Origin: Christensenellaceae bacterium
GTDB taxonomy: Bacteria; Bacillota; Clostridia; Christensenellales; CAG-138
Assembly: GCA_031261085.1 (NCBI GenBank)
Contig: JAISKB010000004.1
Location: 62,001 to 126,000, forward strand
DNA: 64,000 bases
Direction of reading: 5' to 3'
The notes beneath the pieces are model-generated. The model made no database searches, was not told the origin of the DNA, and was given only the letters and a program-made list of their open reading frames with translations. Shown here piece by piece: positions 9,815 through 18,941 of the stretch. The first letter of the stretch is position 1, and each line of letters starts with the position of its first letter. The translations under genes and the position numbers were made by a program.

Positions 9815-11518
9815 TTACATCCGCCCCGGCGCCTGCAGCCCCACCAGGTACAGCCCGGTTTTAAGCACCGTGCGCGCCGCTTGCGTTAGGCCCAGGCGGG
9901 CGTTGCGCAGGGCGTCGGCGCTGTCGATAATGCGGTTGTCATAATAGAATTTGTTATAGGCGGCGGCAATATCCATGGTGGCGCGCGCCACAAGGTATGG
10001 CTCGTTTTTTTGCGCGGCGGCGGCTATGGCGTCGGGGAAGGCGCCCAGCGCCTTGAGCAGCGCCTGCGAGGCGTCGTCGGTCAAAAGCGCGGCGTCCAGG
10101 GCGGTAAAATCGGCCTCGCCATATTCTTGGGCCGCCTTGCGCAGCACAGAGCAGCAGCGCGCGTGGGTATATTGCACATACGGCCCCGTTTCGCCGTCAA
10201 AATTGAGCACCTTCGCCCAAGAGAAGGAAGTATCCTTAATGCGGCTGTTATACAGCACGCCCCATATCACCGCGCCCACGCCCACCGCCTCGGCAGCGGC
10301 CTGCATGTTTTCGAGGTCGGGGCTCTTTTCCCGCATGATCTCCAGCGTTTTGGCCGCGGCGGCATCCAGCACATCCTCTAAATACACCACGTTGCCGTGC
10401 CGGGTCGACAGCGTGCCTTCCTCCATCGATACCATGCCAAACTGCACATGCTCACAGTCCTGCACCCAAGTGCGGCCCATCAGCTCCAGCACCTTAAAAA
10501 ACTGGCGAAAATGCAGGTTTTGCTGATATGCCACCACATACAGCGATTTTACGAAATCGTAGTGCCCCTTGCGGTATATGGCGGCCGCCAAATCCCGCGT
10601 GGCATACAGCGTGGCGCCATCGCTGCGCAGCAGTATACATGGCGGCATATCGTATGCCGACAGATCGACCAGGCTCGCCCCGTCGTCCACCTTGAGCAGG
10701 CCCTTTTCGCGCAATTCGTCTAGTACCGGCTGCATCTTATCTTCGTAAAAGCTCTCGCCCGCGTAGCTGTCAAACCGCACGCCCAGCCGTTCGTATACTT
10801 TGCCCACCTCAAATAGCGTCAGGTCTTTAAACTGCTTCCAAAGCGCCACGGCCTCTTCGTCGCCCTGCTCTATCCTCTTAAACCAAGCGCGCGCCTCTTC
10901 GTTTAGGCCCGGCTGCGCCTCGGCCTCCTCATGAAAGCGCACATACAGCCCCACCAGCTCCCGCACGGTGCAGGCCGTTATGGGCTTTGCGCCCCAGCGT
11001 TTGTAGGCGACGATCATCTTGCCAAACTGCGTGCCCCAATCCCCCAAGTGGTTGATGGAGACGGCGTGGTAGCCCAAAAAATCGTAGATGCGGTATAGCG
11101 AATTGCCTATGGCCGTACTGGGCAGGTGACCAATGTGGAACGGCTTTGCGATATTGACGGAGGAATATTCCACACAGACGTTTCGCCCGCCGCCCAATGC
11201 CGCGCGGCCATAGGCCTCCCCCTCGCGCAGTATGCGCGTGAGCACGCCCAGCGCATAGGCGGATTTATCCGCAAAAAAGTTCAGGTAACCGCCGGCCGCC
11301 TCGCAGCGGCTGATGCCAACTGGCAGCGCGACCGACCGTGCCAGCTCGGCGGCGATGGCCGGGGGCGCTTTTTTAAGCTGCTTTGCCAGGCGGAAGCAAG
11401 GGAAAGCATAATCGCCCATATCCGGGTTGGGCGGTATTTCAATCCACTCAAACAAGTCGGCAGCGCTTGCGCCTGCCTGCTGTGCCAACGCGGCTGCGAT
11501 GGCCATTTTGTTTTCCAT
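9815..11518 (-). CDS. argS: Arginine--tRNA ligase
   Basis: Class I synthetase for arginine, 567 residues. The N-terminal additional domain precedes [14 protein letters not shown] (the HIGH motif). The KMSKS-equivalent loop reads [10 protein letters not shown], a usual variant for this enzyme. The C-terminal DALR anticodon-binding domain ends with [24 protein letters not shown] four codons upstream is possible, but the ATG at 11518 is preceded by GGAG at good spacing. A clear promoter lies upstream. First gene of an argS-serS unit. Confidence 0.97.
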   Translation of the reverse strand: MENKMAIAAALAQQAGASAADLFEWIEIPPNPDMGDYAFPCFRLAKQLKKAPPAIAAELARSVALPVGISRCEAAGGYLNFFADKSAYALGVLTRILREGEAYGRAALGGGRNVCVEYSSVNIAKPFHIGHLPSTAIGNSLYRIYDFLGYHAVSINHLGDWGTQFGKMIVAYKRWGAKPITACTVRELVGLYVRFHEEAEAQPGLNEEARAWFKRIEQGDEEAVALWKQFKDLTLFEVGKVYERLGVRFDSYAGESFYEDKMQPVLDELREKGLLKVDDGASLVDLSAYDMPPCILLRSDGATLYATRDLAAAIYRKGHYDFVKSLYVVAYQQNLHFRQFFKVLELMGRTWVQDCEHVQFGMVSMEEGTLSTRHGNVVYLEDVLDAAAAKTLEIMREKSPDLENMQAAAEAVGVGAVIWGVLYNSRIKDTSFSWAKVLNFDGETGPYVQYTHARCCSVLRKAAQEYGEADFTALDAALLTDDASQALLKALGAFPDAIAAAAQKNEPYLVARATMDIAAAYNKFYYDNRIIDSADALRNARLGLTQAARTVLKTGLYLVGLQAPGRM

Positions 11519-11554
11519 CAGAATCTCCAATGTACGCTAAATTTATATTTTACA

Positions 11555-11583
11555 ATTATAACACAACTTCGCAAAAATGTTAA
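11555..11583 (-). promoter_or_regulatory. Promoter of argS-serS
   Basis: On the minus strand TTAACA and TATAAT are separated by 17 bases (TGTTAA at 11578-11583 and ATTATA at 11555-11560 on the plus strand). It points into argS, about 35 bases ahead of the start codon. No T-box motif is seen in this short leader. Confidence 0.75.
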
Positions 11584-11594
11584 CGCAATTCGGC

Positions 11595-11623
11595 TTGTTT
11601 CACCTGTGCCGCAATGTTATAAT
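11595..11623 (+). promoter_or_regulatory. Promoter of the sortase gene, placed for a leaderless transcript
   Basis: TTGTTT (11595-11600) and TATAAT (11618-11623) with a 17-base spacer. The predicted start of transcription falls at or next to the ATG at 11630, and there is no ribosome-binding sequence before that ATG. Confidence 0.6.
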
Positions 11624-11629
11624 TCTTGC

Positions 11630-12358
11630 ATGGAAACTATGCAATCGCAACAGAATAAGAAAAAGTTCAAGCCGCTCGATGCCGCGCTGCTCGCATTGAG
11701 CGCCGTGCTGTTCCTCGCGGGCGCCTATATGGTCGTGCGGCAATATGTGTTTATGCCGGGCAGCTATGTGCCGCCCCCCGCCACTGCGGCCCCTGTGGAA
11801 ACCACCCCGCCGCCCACCCTGGAGCCGGAAGTTACGCCCTCCCCCACGCCCTATGTGCAAAAGGTACCCGTTATGCTGCATTTTGTCGATAGGGAGATAT
11901 CCTGCCCCATAGAGTCGGTAGGCGTTATCGAAAACTTGGATAAAAACGGCGATGTCATATTGGATGAGGACGGCAACCCCACCTACGCCATGGGCACCAT
12001 CGACAGCGAAAAGGTATCCGCCTGGCTTTCCACCGGCCCTTCCCCCGGCGAATATGGCAACGCGATACTCAACGGCCATGTGCGCTGGAAAAAGATCGCG
12101 GGCGTGTTTTCGATATTATCCGACCTGAAAGAGGGCGAAAGGCTGGCCATAACCTACGATGACGGCAGCTCCCTATACTTTGCCGTGGCGAGCGTAGACC
12201 TGTTTACCATAGATGATTGGCCCGCCTGGGTAATGGAACCCGACAGCGGGGATACGCGCATGACGCTCATCACCTGCCATGGCGATTGGAACCGCAAAGC
12301 CGGCACCTCCAACGAGCGCGTGGTGGTGGTGGCCCGGCCCCTGCAACAAACCGATTAG
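11630..12358 (+). CDS. Class F-like sortase domain protein (membrane anchored)
   Basis: A 242-residue protein with an N-terminal anchor (LDAALLALSAVLFLAGAYMVV), a Pro/Thr-rich linker (about residues 45-80), then a sortase beta-barrel. The catalytic triad is visible: His in LNGHVRW (about 148), Cys in TLITCHGDW (about 215) and Arg in NERVVVVAR (about 228). The short domain fits class F-like sortases, which act as transpeptidases or hydrolases at the cell surface. No LPXTG substrate is seen nearby. The ATG at 11630 has no ribosome site; ATG 11639 is an alternative. The frame extends far upstream over argS, but that part is antisense. Confidence 0.85.
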   Translation: METMQSQQNKKKFKPLDAALLALSAVLFLAGAYMVVRQYVFMPGSYVPPPATAAPVETTPPPTLEPEVTPSPTPYVQKVPVMLHFVDREISCPIESVGVIENLDKNGDVILDEDGNPTYAMGTIDSEKVSAWLSTGPSPGEYGNAILNGHVRWKKIAGVFSILSDLKEGERLAITYDDGSSLYFAVASVDLFTIDDWPAWVMEPDSGDTRMTLITCHGDWNRKAGTSNERVVVVARPLQQTD

Positions 12359-12370
12359 GAGATAATGCAA

Positions 12371-13075
12371 ATGTACCCTATGGCCTATGGATATTATGAT
12401 TCCGGCCTGCTGATAGCCATACTGGCCGTATTTGTGCTTGGGCTTATTGCGCAGGCACGCGTAAAGAGCACCTTCAACAAGTTTGCCCAAGTGCAGGCCT
12501 CGGCCCGCCTGCCCGCGCATGTGGTGGCGCAGCAGCTGCTCGACCGCGGCGGCAGCAGCGTGCGGCTCACGCAGGTAGGCGGCAGCCTTACCGACCACTA
12601 CAACCCCAAAGCCGGCGAGGTAGGGCTTTCTACCAGCGTATACGGTTCCGAATCCGTGGGCGCGTTGGCGGTAGCCGCGCACGAAATCGGCCATGTGATG
12701 CAATACCAAGAAGGTTATCTGCCCATCCGCGTGCGCAACGCCATACTGCCCGTCGCTTCCATAGGCTCCAGCGCCGCGCCCTGGATCACGCTGCTCGGCG
12801 TGCTCTTTGGCCAATATAGCCTGGCCATGGTGGGCGTATGGCTGTTTTTAGGCATACTCCTGTTCCAGTTCATTACGCTGCCGGTGGAGCTGGATGCCTC
12901 CCACCGCGGCATTGCCATGCTGGAAGAGGGCGGGTATATCACCGTGCAGGAGCGGCGGGGCGCCAGGTCGGTGTTGAACGCCGCCGCCATGACGTATGTG
13001 GTCGCCGCGCTGAGCGCGCTGGTATCGTTTTTGCGGCTGTTTTTGATGGCGCGCAGTACCCGGCGGAACCGATAG
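12371..13075 (+). CDS. Neutral zinc metallopeptidase, YugP-like (Zn_peptidase_2)
   Basis: A 234-residue membrane protein. An N-terminal helix (YDSGLLIAILAVFVLGLIA) is followed by a region with HEIGH (near residue 104), the zinc-binding catalytic motif, then hydrophobic segments and VELDASHRGIAML, in which the third ligand probably lies. This matches the PF04298 family of B. subtilis YugP, whose substrate is not known. AGGAG sits 9 bases before the ATG at 12371; the ATG six bases earlier is too close. It follows the sortase stop by only 12 bases, so the two surface proteins are probably co-transcribed. Confidence 0.88.
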   Translation: MYPMAYGYYDSGLLIAILAVFVLGLIAQARVKSTFNKFAQVQASARLPAHVVAQQLLDRGGSSVRLTQVGGSLTDHYNPKAGEVGLSTSVYGSESVGALAVAAHEIGHVMQYQEGYLPIRVRNAILPVASIGSSAAPWITLLGVLFGQYSLAMVGVWLFLGILLFQFITLPVELDASHRGIAMLEEGGYITVQERRGARSVLNAAAMTYVVAALSALVSFLRLFLMARSTRRNR

Positions 13076-13080
13076 AGGGC

Positions 13081-13110
13081 TTGACAATACCAGCCCCGCG
13101 TTGCTATAAT
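13081..13110 (+). promoter_or_regulatory. Promoter of the tandem tRNA-Ser genes
   Basis: Consensus TTGACA (13081-13086) and TATAAT (13105-13110) with an 18-base spacer, 20 bases ahead of the first tRNA. Confidence 0.85.
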
Positions 13111-13130
13111 AACGGAGCACGATGGCACTG

Positions 13131-13219
13131 GGAGAGATGTCTGAGTGGTTTAAGGAGCCGGTCTTGAAAACCGGTGATGCTTCACGGCACCGGGGGTTCG
13201 AATCCCTCTCTCTCCGCCA
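13131..13219 (+). tRNA. tRNA-Ser (UGA)
   Basis: Acceptor arms GGAGAGA and TCTCTCC pair fully, with discriminator G and encoded CCA. The anticodon loop CTTGAAA gives anticodon TGA. A long variable arm (serine class) and a GGTTCGAATCC T-arm are visible. Confidence 0.95.
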
Positions 13220-13273
13220 ACCAGTGGCGGGTCTTGGGTTCGATTCGCCATTCTTTTTTATAATATCATATAC

Positions 13274-13366
13274 GGAGAAGTACCCAAGTGGCTATAAGGG
13301 GCTCCCCTGCTAAGGGAGTAGGCCGGGGTGACTGGTGCGTGGGTTCGAATCCCACCTTCTCCGCCA
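13274..13366 (+). tRNA. tRNA-Ser (GCU)
   Basis: Acceptor GGAGAAG pairs with CTTCTCC, followed by G and encoded CCA. The anticodon loop CTGCTAA gives anticodon GCT, and a long variable arm is present. It lies 54 bases after the UGA tRNA and has no promoter of its own that I can see. Confidence 0.95.
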
Positions 13367-13375
13367 AAGTTTTTC

Positions 13376-13414
13376 AAATCCGAACTCATGCCCATTGGGG
13401 GTGGGTTCGGGTTT
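13376..13414 (+). terminator. Terminator-like hairpin after the tRNA-Ser pair
   Basis: AAATCCGAACTC (13376-13387) pairs with GGGTTCGGGTTT (13403-13414) allowing G-U pairs, followed by a modest T-rich run. It ends the tRNA transcript. Confidence 0.6.
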
Positions 13415-13630
13415 GTCTATTTCTTGAAAAATTTAGTGCGAAAGTCTACCGCATACGCGAAATTATTACAATGAAGTTTTCAACACACGGTACAGAGCAG
13501 GAACAGGACGAGGGGCGGTCACGAACTTTTTTAAAGCACGTGATTCACTCGGACGCTTTGGCGGCTATGCCGCCCAAAGTGCCATGGGGCATCTGCGGTT
13601 CACGCAATAATTTTTAAGGAGAAAGTTCTA

Positions 13631-15481
13631 ATGGAAGACTTCAAACTACAAATCGAAGAGGACATCGAAATCATCCAACGCAACTTTGGAAATGTTGATG
13701 CTCGCCTTGAAAAACCTGAATTTGCGTTCAATTATTGGGTGTTGAGTAGGATTTTCAGCCTTGACGAAGAAGTTATTTCTCCAAATATTACGGAATACAA
13801 CGACAAAAACATAGATTGCTTCGTTCATTATGAAGACGCAAAAGAGCTGTACATTATCCAAAACAAATATTATTCTGAAGCTACACCTGTGAGTAGGGAT
13901 AATGTATCAGATTTCTTAAAAACGCCAATATCGGCACTCGGACGTGGTGACTACAGTAGGTCACCGGAATTGCAGCGTATTTTTGACAGAGCAAAAGACG
14001 ACTCAGACTATAAAATTTGGCTGCACTTTTTTGTGACAAACAACAATCACAGCGATGATATTGATGCTCTTTTCGACGAATTCAGCTACAACAACCCGGA
14101 AATATCCGCATACATTGGAGCCAAGTATTTTGATTTGAACGAACTGCGGAAGCTGTATTTTGGTGAACGATTTACTGAAAAAACCAAATTTACTGCGATT
14201 ATGCCTACCCGACACAGGGCCACATCTTTGGATGTTCGACCTGATGAATACGGTTTGCCGTGGATGATTGATTTACGCTACGTAATGATAAATGTTGCAG
14301 AACTTTACAGTATCTATAGAGAAGCTGAAAAGAGAAACTACGAGCTTTTTGAAGAAAACATACGAGAGTATTTAGGAACACAAGGAATTAATAATGGGAT
14401 AATTAAAACTCTGAAATCTCCGACAGACAGAGAGAATTTCTTTTATTATAACAACGGAGTAACGATTATTTGTGAAAAATGCGAAACGCTGAACCCTGAT
14501 GCTATCCCGTTAGCGTATAAAAAGTATAATTATAATTACGGATTCAGACTCACAAATCCGCAAATTGTTAATGGATGTCAGACTATTAACTCTATCGCTG
14601 AAGTGTTGTCGCATTTTGATGATGATAAAATGCACAAAGAATTCGAGAAATCATACGTGTTAGCAAAAGTCTTCGTTTTTGATGAGAATACAAAAAGCGA
14701 TAAGGCAGGGCTGGATAAAAATATCGTTCGGTATACTAACAGTCAAAACGGTATAAGCGATAAAGCTTTCGCATCGAAAAAGAGTTATTTTTTGAACATC
14801 CAAGATGAATTCTTAAAGCGCGGGTATCTTTTACTCGTTAAGCCAAGTGATAAGAACAAGTTTTCCTTACAATATAGCGACACCGCCGCATTGGGTAAGC
14901 TACAAGATAAGTCTAAGTACATTAACGCTCAACTTGACATTAACCCGGTACAGCTAAGTGATTATATGATACCACTCGAAAAATTGCTCAAGGTTTTACT
15001 TGCATTTCGCGAGGACGGGTTTATTGCGTTTACAAGGGGTAGTTCAGTATTGAAACCAAATAGCCCTATGTACAAAGAATTTTCACTCAACATTGAAACT
15101 TGGTGTACGATTGACAATATGCTAAATCTTTATTTGCTGCATTACAAAGCGGAAATAGAAAAGAAGAACAGTGACAAGCGTTTTCCGATTCCATATTACG
15201 TACTGGGTTTTATTGGTGCCACTTATCATAATGCAACATATGACGAGCTGAAGCCACGATTAGATGAATTATTTGGAAAGAAAGACGTGTTCCTCGCTGT
15301 CTATAATTTTTACAAGATGCTCACACGTCCATACGCTACTGATTACACAAAAACAAAATCCACGGACTATAATGTTATGATAAAACAAGAAATTGATTTA
15401 GCGATGTTTGACAAGTGTTTTGAAATGGCTTTGGATATGTACCCTAATGCCCAAGTAATAAAAGACTTTATCAAGTCTTAG
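13631..15481 (+). CDS. AIPR (abortive infection phage resistance) family protein
   Basis: A 616-residue protein with the core signatures of the AIPR family (PF10592): YYNNGVTIICEKCE near residue 273 and LTNPQIVNGCQTINSIAEVL near residue 310. Members are linked to abortive infection and phage resistance; the mechanism is not settled. AGGAG lies 9 bases before the ATG. Base composition is clearly more AT-rich than the host genes on both sides, and it sits alone directly downstream of a tRNA-Ser pair, so it was probably acquired. A 48-codon open frame at 13470-13616 lies just upstream without a ribosome site and is probably not a gene. No partner gene is present. Confidence 0.82.
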   Translation: MEDFKLQIEEDIEIIQRNFGNVDARLEKPEFAFNYWVLSRIFSLDEEVISPNITEYNDKNIDCFVHYEDAKELYIIQNKYYSEATPVSRDNVSDFLKTPISALGRGDYSRSPELQRIFDRAKDDSDYKIWLHFFVTNNNHSDDIDALFDEFSYNNPEISAYIGAKYFDLNELRKLYFGERFTEKTKFTAIMPTRHRATSLDVRPDEYGLPWMIDLRYVMINVAELYSIYREAEKRNYELFEENIREYLGTQGINNGIIKTLKSPTDRENFFYYNNGVTIICEKCETLNPDAIPLAYKKYNYNYGFRLTNPQIVNGCQTINSIAEVLSHFDDDKMHKEFEKSYVLAKVFVFDENTKSDKAGLDKNIVRYTNSQNGISDKAFASKKSYFLNIQDEFLKRGYLLLVKPSDKNKFSLQYSDTAALGKLQDKSKYINAQLDINPVQLSDYMIPLEKLLKVLLAFREDGFIAFTRGSSVLKPNSPMYKEFSLNIETWCTIDNMLNLYLLHYKAEIEKKNSDKRFPIPYYVLGFIGATYHNATYDELKPRLDELFGKKDVFLAVYNFYKMLTRPYATDYTKTKSTDYNVMIKQEIDLAMFDKCFEMALDMYPNAQVIKDFIKS

Positions 15482-15580
15482 CAGCCAACTTGTTGGCTTA
15501 GCAAAATCGGAGTTTTTGAGATGATTTGGGGGCTTCCCACCTCAGATTGCCCTCGCGCTGCATAGTCGACTCCACCACCG

Positions 15581-15961
15581 CTACGCCTTGGGTTCAAAAA
15601 CGATCAGCTCTAAATTGCCAAAAACCGGGATATGCTTGGCCCGCCCGCGCAGGGCCAGCACCATGCCGCGCACCGAGCAGGCGATTACAAACAGCACGAG
15701 CGCAACCGCAAGGTAAAGGCCCACATAAGGTACAAAAGATAGCAGCGTTGCGCCGATGGTTATCAGCAACGCTAAAATCAGCGCTTGGTTTGCATGGTAG
15801 CGCCCAAAGCGATAGTCCGGGTAAACGATGATGGGCACGAAGAAGAACAGATAGCTCAACGCCGCACAAACCTTGCTGGTTTGGATGTCACGCTTATCAA
15901 ACCGGCCCGCTATATCTTCGGTGCACTTTATTTTGGGCTTGCTGCCTTGGTTTCGTTCCAT
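15581..15961 (-). CDS. DUF4870-like small membrane protein
   Basis: A 126-residue protein with three hydrophobic segments. The stretch KVCAALSYLFFFVPIIVYPD followed by FGRYHANQALILALL is the hallmark of the DUF4870 / Tic20-like family of small bacterial membrane proteins, of unknown function. Its ATG overlaps the stop codon of the upstream permease gene by one base (TAATG), so translation is probably coupled. Its place as last gene of a sugar transporter operon is unusual, and it may be a passenger. Confidence 0.75.
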   Translation of the reverse strand: MERNQGSKPKIKCTEDIAGRFDKRDIQTSKVCAALSYLFFFVPIIVYPDYRFGRYHANQALILALLITIGATLLSFVPYVGLYLAVALVLFVIACSVRGMVLALRGRAKHIPVFGNLELIVFEPKA

Positions 15962-16803
15962 TATTTAATACCCGAATACACAAATGCGGATTTTATGCGT
16001 TTGCTGGCCACCGTATACAGTATGAGCAGCGGCGCCATAAGCATAACGTTACCCGCCATGGATACATCCCACCGCCGCAGCAGTTCATCCTTCGCCTCGG
16101 TGATGGCGTTGATTGCGATGGGCAGCGTGCGTACCGTATCGTTTGTGGTAAGCACCGTGTTCCAAAAGTAATCGTTCCAGCGGCGTACAAAGCAGAGCAG
16201 GGCAAGCGTAATGATGACCGGCTTAATCATGGGCATGATGACCTTGAACATAACCGCCAGCTCGCTGGAGCCATCCAGACGCGCGGCTTCGAGCACCTCG
16301 TTGGATACCTGCATAAACGCGTTGTGCATGAAGAAAATCGAGTACCCGGAATAGATGAAGGGAATGATCATGCTGCGGTAGGTATTGAGCCAGCCCAGCC
16401 TGGAATACATGAGGAATATCGGGATGAAAATCGCCTGTATGGGGATCATCATATCCGAGAGGATAATGGTAAAAAACAACTTTTTACCCCTGAAGTTCAT
16501 GCGCGCAAAGGCGAAAGCGGCGGGCACGCTGGCGATGAGCTGCAGCGCAACGGCCGCAAATGTGATGATAATGGTGTTTTTACCATATTTTACAAAGCCG
16601 GCCGCCTTCCACGCATCGGCGTAATTGGCAAAAATCAGCTTGCTGGGCCACAGCGTGGGTGGGAATTGCACCGCCTCGAGCGTGGTCTTAAGCGAAGTAA
16701 TCAGCATCCAATAAAACGGGAATACAAACAGCAAAAACAAAAACGCGAGGAAAACACACTCTACGATTTTACCAAGGATGGATTCTTTTTTCATTTTGCG
16801 CAT
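15961..16803 (-). CDS. Carbohydrate ABC transporter permease (MalG type)
   Basis: A 280-residue inner-membrane permease of the binding-protein-dependent sugar transporter class. Hydrophobic segments start with VFLAFLFLLFVFPFYWMLIT. The cytoplasmic EAA loop, which contacts the ATPase, reads EAARLDGSSELAVMFKVIMP. It sits 8 bases behind the partner permease. The substrate is probably an oligosaccharide, judged only from the family. Confidence 0.92.
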   Translation of the reverse strand: MRKMKKESILGKIVECVFLAFLFLLFVFPFYWMLITSLKTTLEAVQFPPTLWPSKLIFANYADAWKAAGFVKYGKNTIIITFAAVALQLIASVPAAFAFARMNFRGKKLFFTIILSDMMIPIQAIFIPIFLMYSRLGWLNTYRSMIIPFIYSGYSIFFMHNAFMQVSNEVLEAARLDGSSELAVMFKVIMPMIKPVIITLALLCFVRRWNDYFWNTVLTTNDTVRTLPIAINAITEAKDELLRRWDVSMAGNVMLMAPLLILYTVASKRIKSAFVYSGIK

Positions 16804-16811
16804 CTCCTCGC

Positions 16812-17759
16812 TTATTGATAGTGGACTTCTTTGCCCGCAAACTTAAAGTTGAGGAAAGAAATCACGCTGGTCATCACCAGCAGTATCATAGAAGCCGCCA
16901 TCGCGCGGCCAAAGTGTCCAAACAGGAAGCCCTGCTGATAGATATAATAGGCCAGCAGGTTGGAGGAATTATCGGTCCCGCCCTTCGTCATCAAAGCCAC
17001 CACATCGTATGTGCAGAAGGAACTGACCACCGAGGTGACGATGAGGAAAAACAGCGTGGGCGAAAGCAGCGGCAGCGTAATTTTAAAGAAGGTGTTGGGC
17101 TTGCTCGATTTATCCAACCGCGCCGCCTCGTAAACATACTGCGGTATGCTGCGCAAGCCCGATATGACAACCAGCACGCCGTAGCCCATCCCCTTCCACA
17201 GCGCCACGATGAGTATGGACAGCAGCGAGCTATCCGCACTGCGGTACCAATAAGAGGATTTTAACCCCAATATATTTAAAACGTAGTTGAGTATGCCGTT
17301 GGCGGGCTGCATGAGCCAAAGCCAAATGAGCGCAACCGATACAAAGGAGATGATGTGCGGTGTGAACATAATCGTTTGTATCAGGTTGTGCGCGGGCTTG
17401 TTTTTATTTAAAAATACACCCAGCAGCACATTTAGGGATATGCCCGCGAGCACAAACACCACCATATAAAGCAGGGTGTTCCCCATGGTTTTCCAAAAAT
17501 CTTCGCTCACAAGCAAGAACTTATAGTTGGCCAAGCCAACCCAGGTGAAGGATTTCGTAAACATATCCCACTTGGTAAAGCTGGCGTACAGGCCAAAGAA
17601 TATGGGGTAAATCACCATCCATAAAGCTACGATGATGGCGGGCGCAATCAGCACATAGGGGCACTTGAGCGCTGTGTTCAGCGCCTTGTAAAACCAGCTG
17701 CGTTCTTTAAGCTCTAACCTTTCCCTGCTGAGCGTCGCCGTAGTATCATTCATCGACAT
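16812..17759 (-). CDS. Carbohydrate ABC transporter permease (MalF type)
   Basis: Partner permease, about 315 residues from the ATG at 17759 ([10 protein letters not shown]); ATG 17753 is equally possible. The frame is open another 37 codons upstream but that part overlaps the ATPase gene. Membrane segments begin at YVLIAPAIIVALWMVIYPIF, and the EAA loop reads YEAARLDKSSKPNTFFKITL. Its start overlaps the end of the ATPase gene by 8-14 bases, indicating translational coupling. Confidence 0.92.
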   Translation of the reverse strand: MSMNDTTATLSRERLELKERSWFYKALNTALKCPYVLIAPAIIVALWMVIYPIFFGLYASFTKWDMFTKSFTWVGLANYKFLLVSEDFWKTMGNTLLYMVVFVLAGISLNVLLGVFLNKNKPAHNLIQTIMFTPHIISFVSVALIWLWLMQPANGILNYVLNILGLKSSYWYRSADSSLLSILIVALWKGMGYGVLVVISGLRSIPQYVYEAARLDKSSKPNTFFKITLPLLSPTLFFLIVTSVVSSFCTYDVVALMTKGGTDNSSNLLAYYIYQQGFLFGHFGRAMAASMILLVMTSVISFLNFKFAGKEVHYQ

Positions 17760-18780
17760 GGAAAACCTGCACCACCTTTGCCTGCTGCGGCTCAAAAGTC
17801 CTGTTCTGGTTTTTATCGAAATAGCACAAGTCGGCTGCATCCGCATAGAACGTGTGCGTTGTGCCGGCATCGATCATCTGCCCGGTGCGCAGCACGATGC
17901 GGCCGCACCCTACATCGATGGTGTACATATATTCGTGGCCCAAAAATTCGCGGGTGAGGATTTGTCCCGCAATTTCAAAGTCGCCGTTTGCGGGGCGCAC
18001 CAGGCGGAGCGCACGCGGCTTAAAGCCCACAAAGGCTTCGTTTTTTAGCTTGAGAACGTTCATGCCCGGGTCGCCAATAAACTGCGCCACAAATATATTG
18101 GCCGGGTTTTCGTAAACCTCCTGCGGCGTGCCCTGCTGCATGATACGTCCCTCGTACATAACCACAATATCCGTAGCCATGGTGAGCGCCTCGGTTTGGT
18201 CGTGCGTAACATAAATGAAGGTTACGCCCAATGCGTCGAACAGCTGTATCAGCTCGGAGCGCATCTGGCTGCGCAGTTTGGCATCCAGGTTGGAGAGCGG
18301 TTCATCCATCAAAAACGCCATGGGCGATTTGGACATGGCGCGGGCCAGCGCCACACGCTGCCGCTGGCCGCCCGAAAGCTGGGCGGGCATACGGCCTGCC
18401 AAGTCTGTCAAACCCGTTTGCGCCAGCACGCCATTCACGCGCTCCTGTATTTTGGCCTTGGTGATCTTATAGTTTTTAAGCCCAAACTCGATGTTGCCGC
18501 GCACGGTCATATGCGGATAAATCGCATAGTTTTGGAAAACCATCGCGATATTGCGCGCGCCGGGGTCAACGGTGGTAACGTCGGCGCCGTCGATGTATAT
18601 CTTGCCCGCCGTCACTTCTTCCAAACCCGCTATCATGCGCAGCGCGGTCGTTTTGCCGCAGCCGGAAGGCCCCAGCAGCACGGTAAACGAACCGTCTTTT
18701 ATAGTGAGGTTAAAATCCTCCATAACCGGCTCTGTGGTGCCGGGATAAATCTTTTTTACACCTTCAAGTATAATTGCCAT
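17746..18780 (-). CDS. Sugar ABC transporter ATP-binding protein (MsmK/UgpC type)
   Basis: A 344-residue ATPase. Walker A is GPSGCGKTT, the signature is [15 protein letters not shown], Walker B is [11 protein letters not shown] and the switch His is in [10 protein letters not shown]-terminal OB-like regulatory domain (after residue 235) marks it as a carbohydrate importer ATPase. Most Firmicutes share one such ATPase among several sugar transporters; here it lies with its own permeases. It is separated from the binding-protein gene by a terminator hairpin. Confidence 0.93.
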   Translation of the reverse strand: MAIILEGVKKIYPGTTEPVMEDFNLTIKDGSFTVLLGPSGCGKTTALRMIAGLEEVTAGKIYIDGADVTTVDPGARNIAMVFQNYAIYPHMTVRGNIEFGLKNYKITKAKIQERVNGVLAQTGLTDLAGRMPAQLSGGQRQRVALARAMSKSPMAFLMDEPLSNLDAKLRSQMRSELIQLFDALGVTFIYVTHDQTEALTMATDIVVMYEGRIMQQGTPQEVYENPANIFVAQFIGDPGMNVLKLKNEAFVGFKPRALRLVRPANGDFEIAGQILTREFLGHEYMYTIDVGCGRIVLRTGQMIDAGTTHTFYADAADLCYFDKNQNRTFEPQQAKVVQVFHVDE

Positions 18781-18897
18781 ATTCGATTTTCATCCTCGCT
18801 TTTTTTAGGATTATATGATGATGTGCGGAGGATGCACGCCATCGTGTGGGCCATATGCGCGAACATCGCATATGATGAGAATAAAACCCGGTTGGGC

Positions 18898-18921
18898 GCC
18901 GGGCGCGCACGCGCGCCCGGC
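18898..18921 (-). terminator. Hairpin between binding-protein gene and ABC genes
   Basis: Perfect 11-base arms GCCGGGCGCGC and GCGCGCCCGGC around a two-base centre, followed on the minus strand by a T-rich stretch. It lies within the operon and probably lets only part of the transcripts continue, so that the solute-binding protein is made in excess. Confidence 0.7.
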
Positions 18922-18941
18922 ACCGTATAGAACCGTTGTTT

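Noticed and set aside
13470..13616. 48-codon open frame just before the AIPR gene
   Set aside because: No ribosome site before its ATG and low-complexity-like product; could be a small partner but nothing supports it.
15482..15580. Possible small RNA between the AIPR gene and the DUF4870 gene
   Set aside because: Only a short weak hairpin is visible and no promoter.
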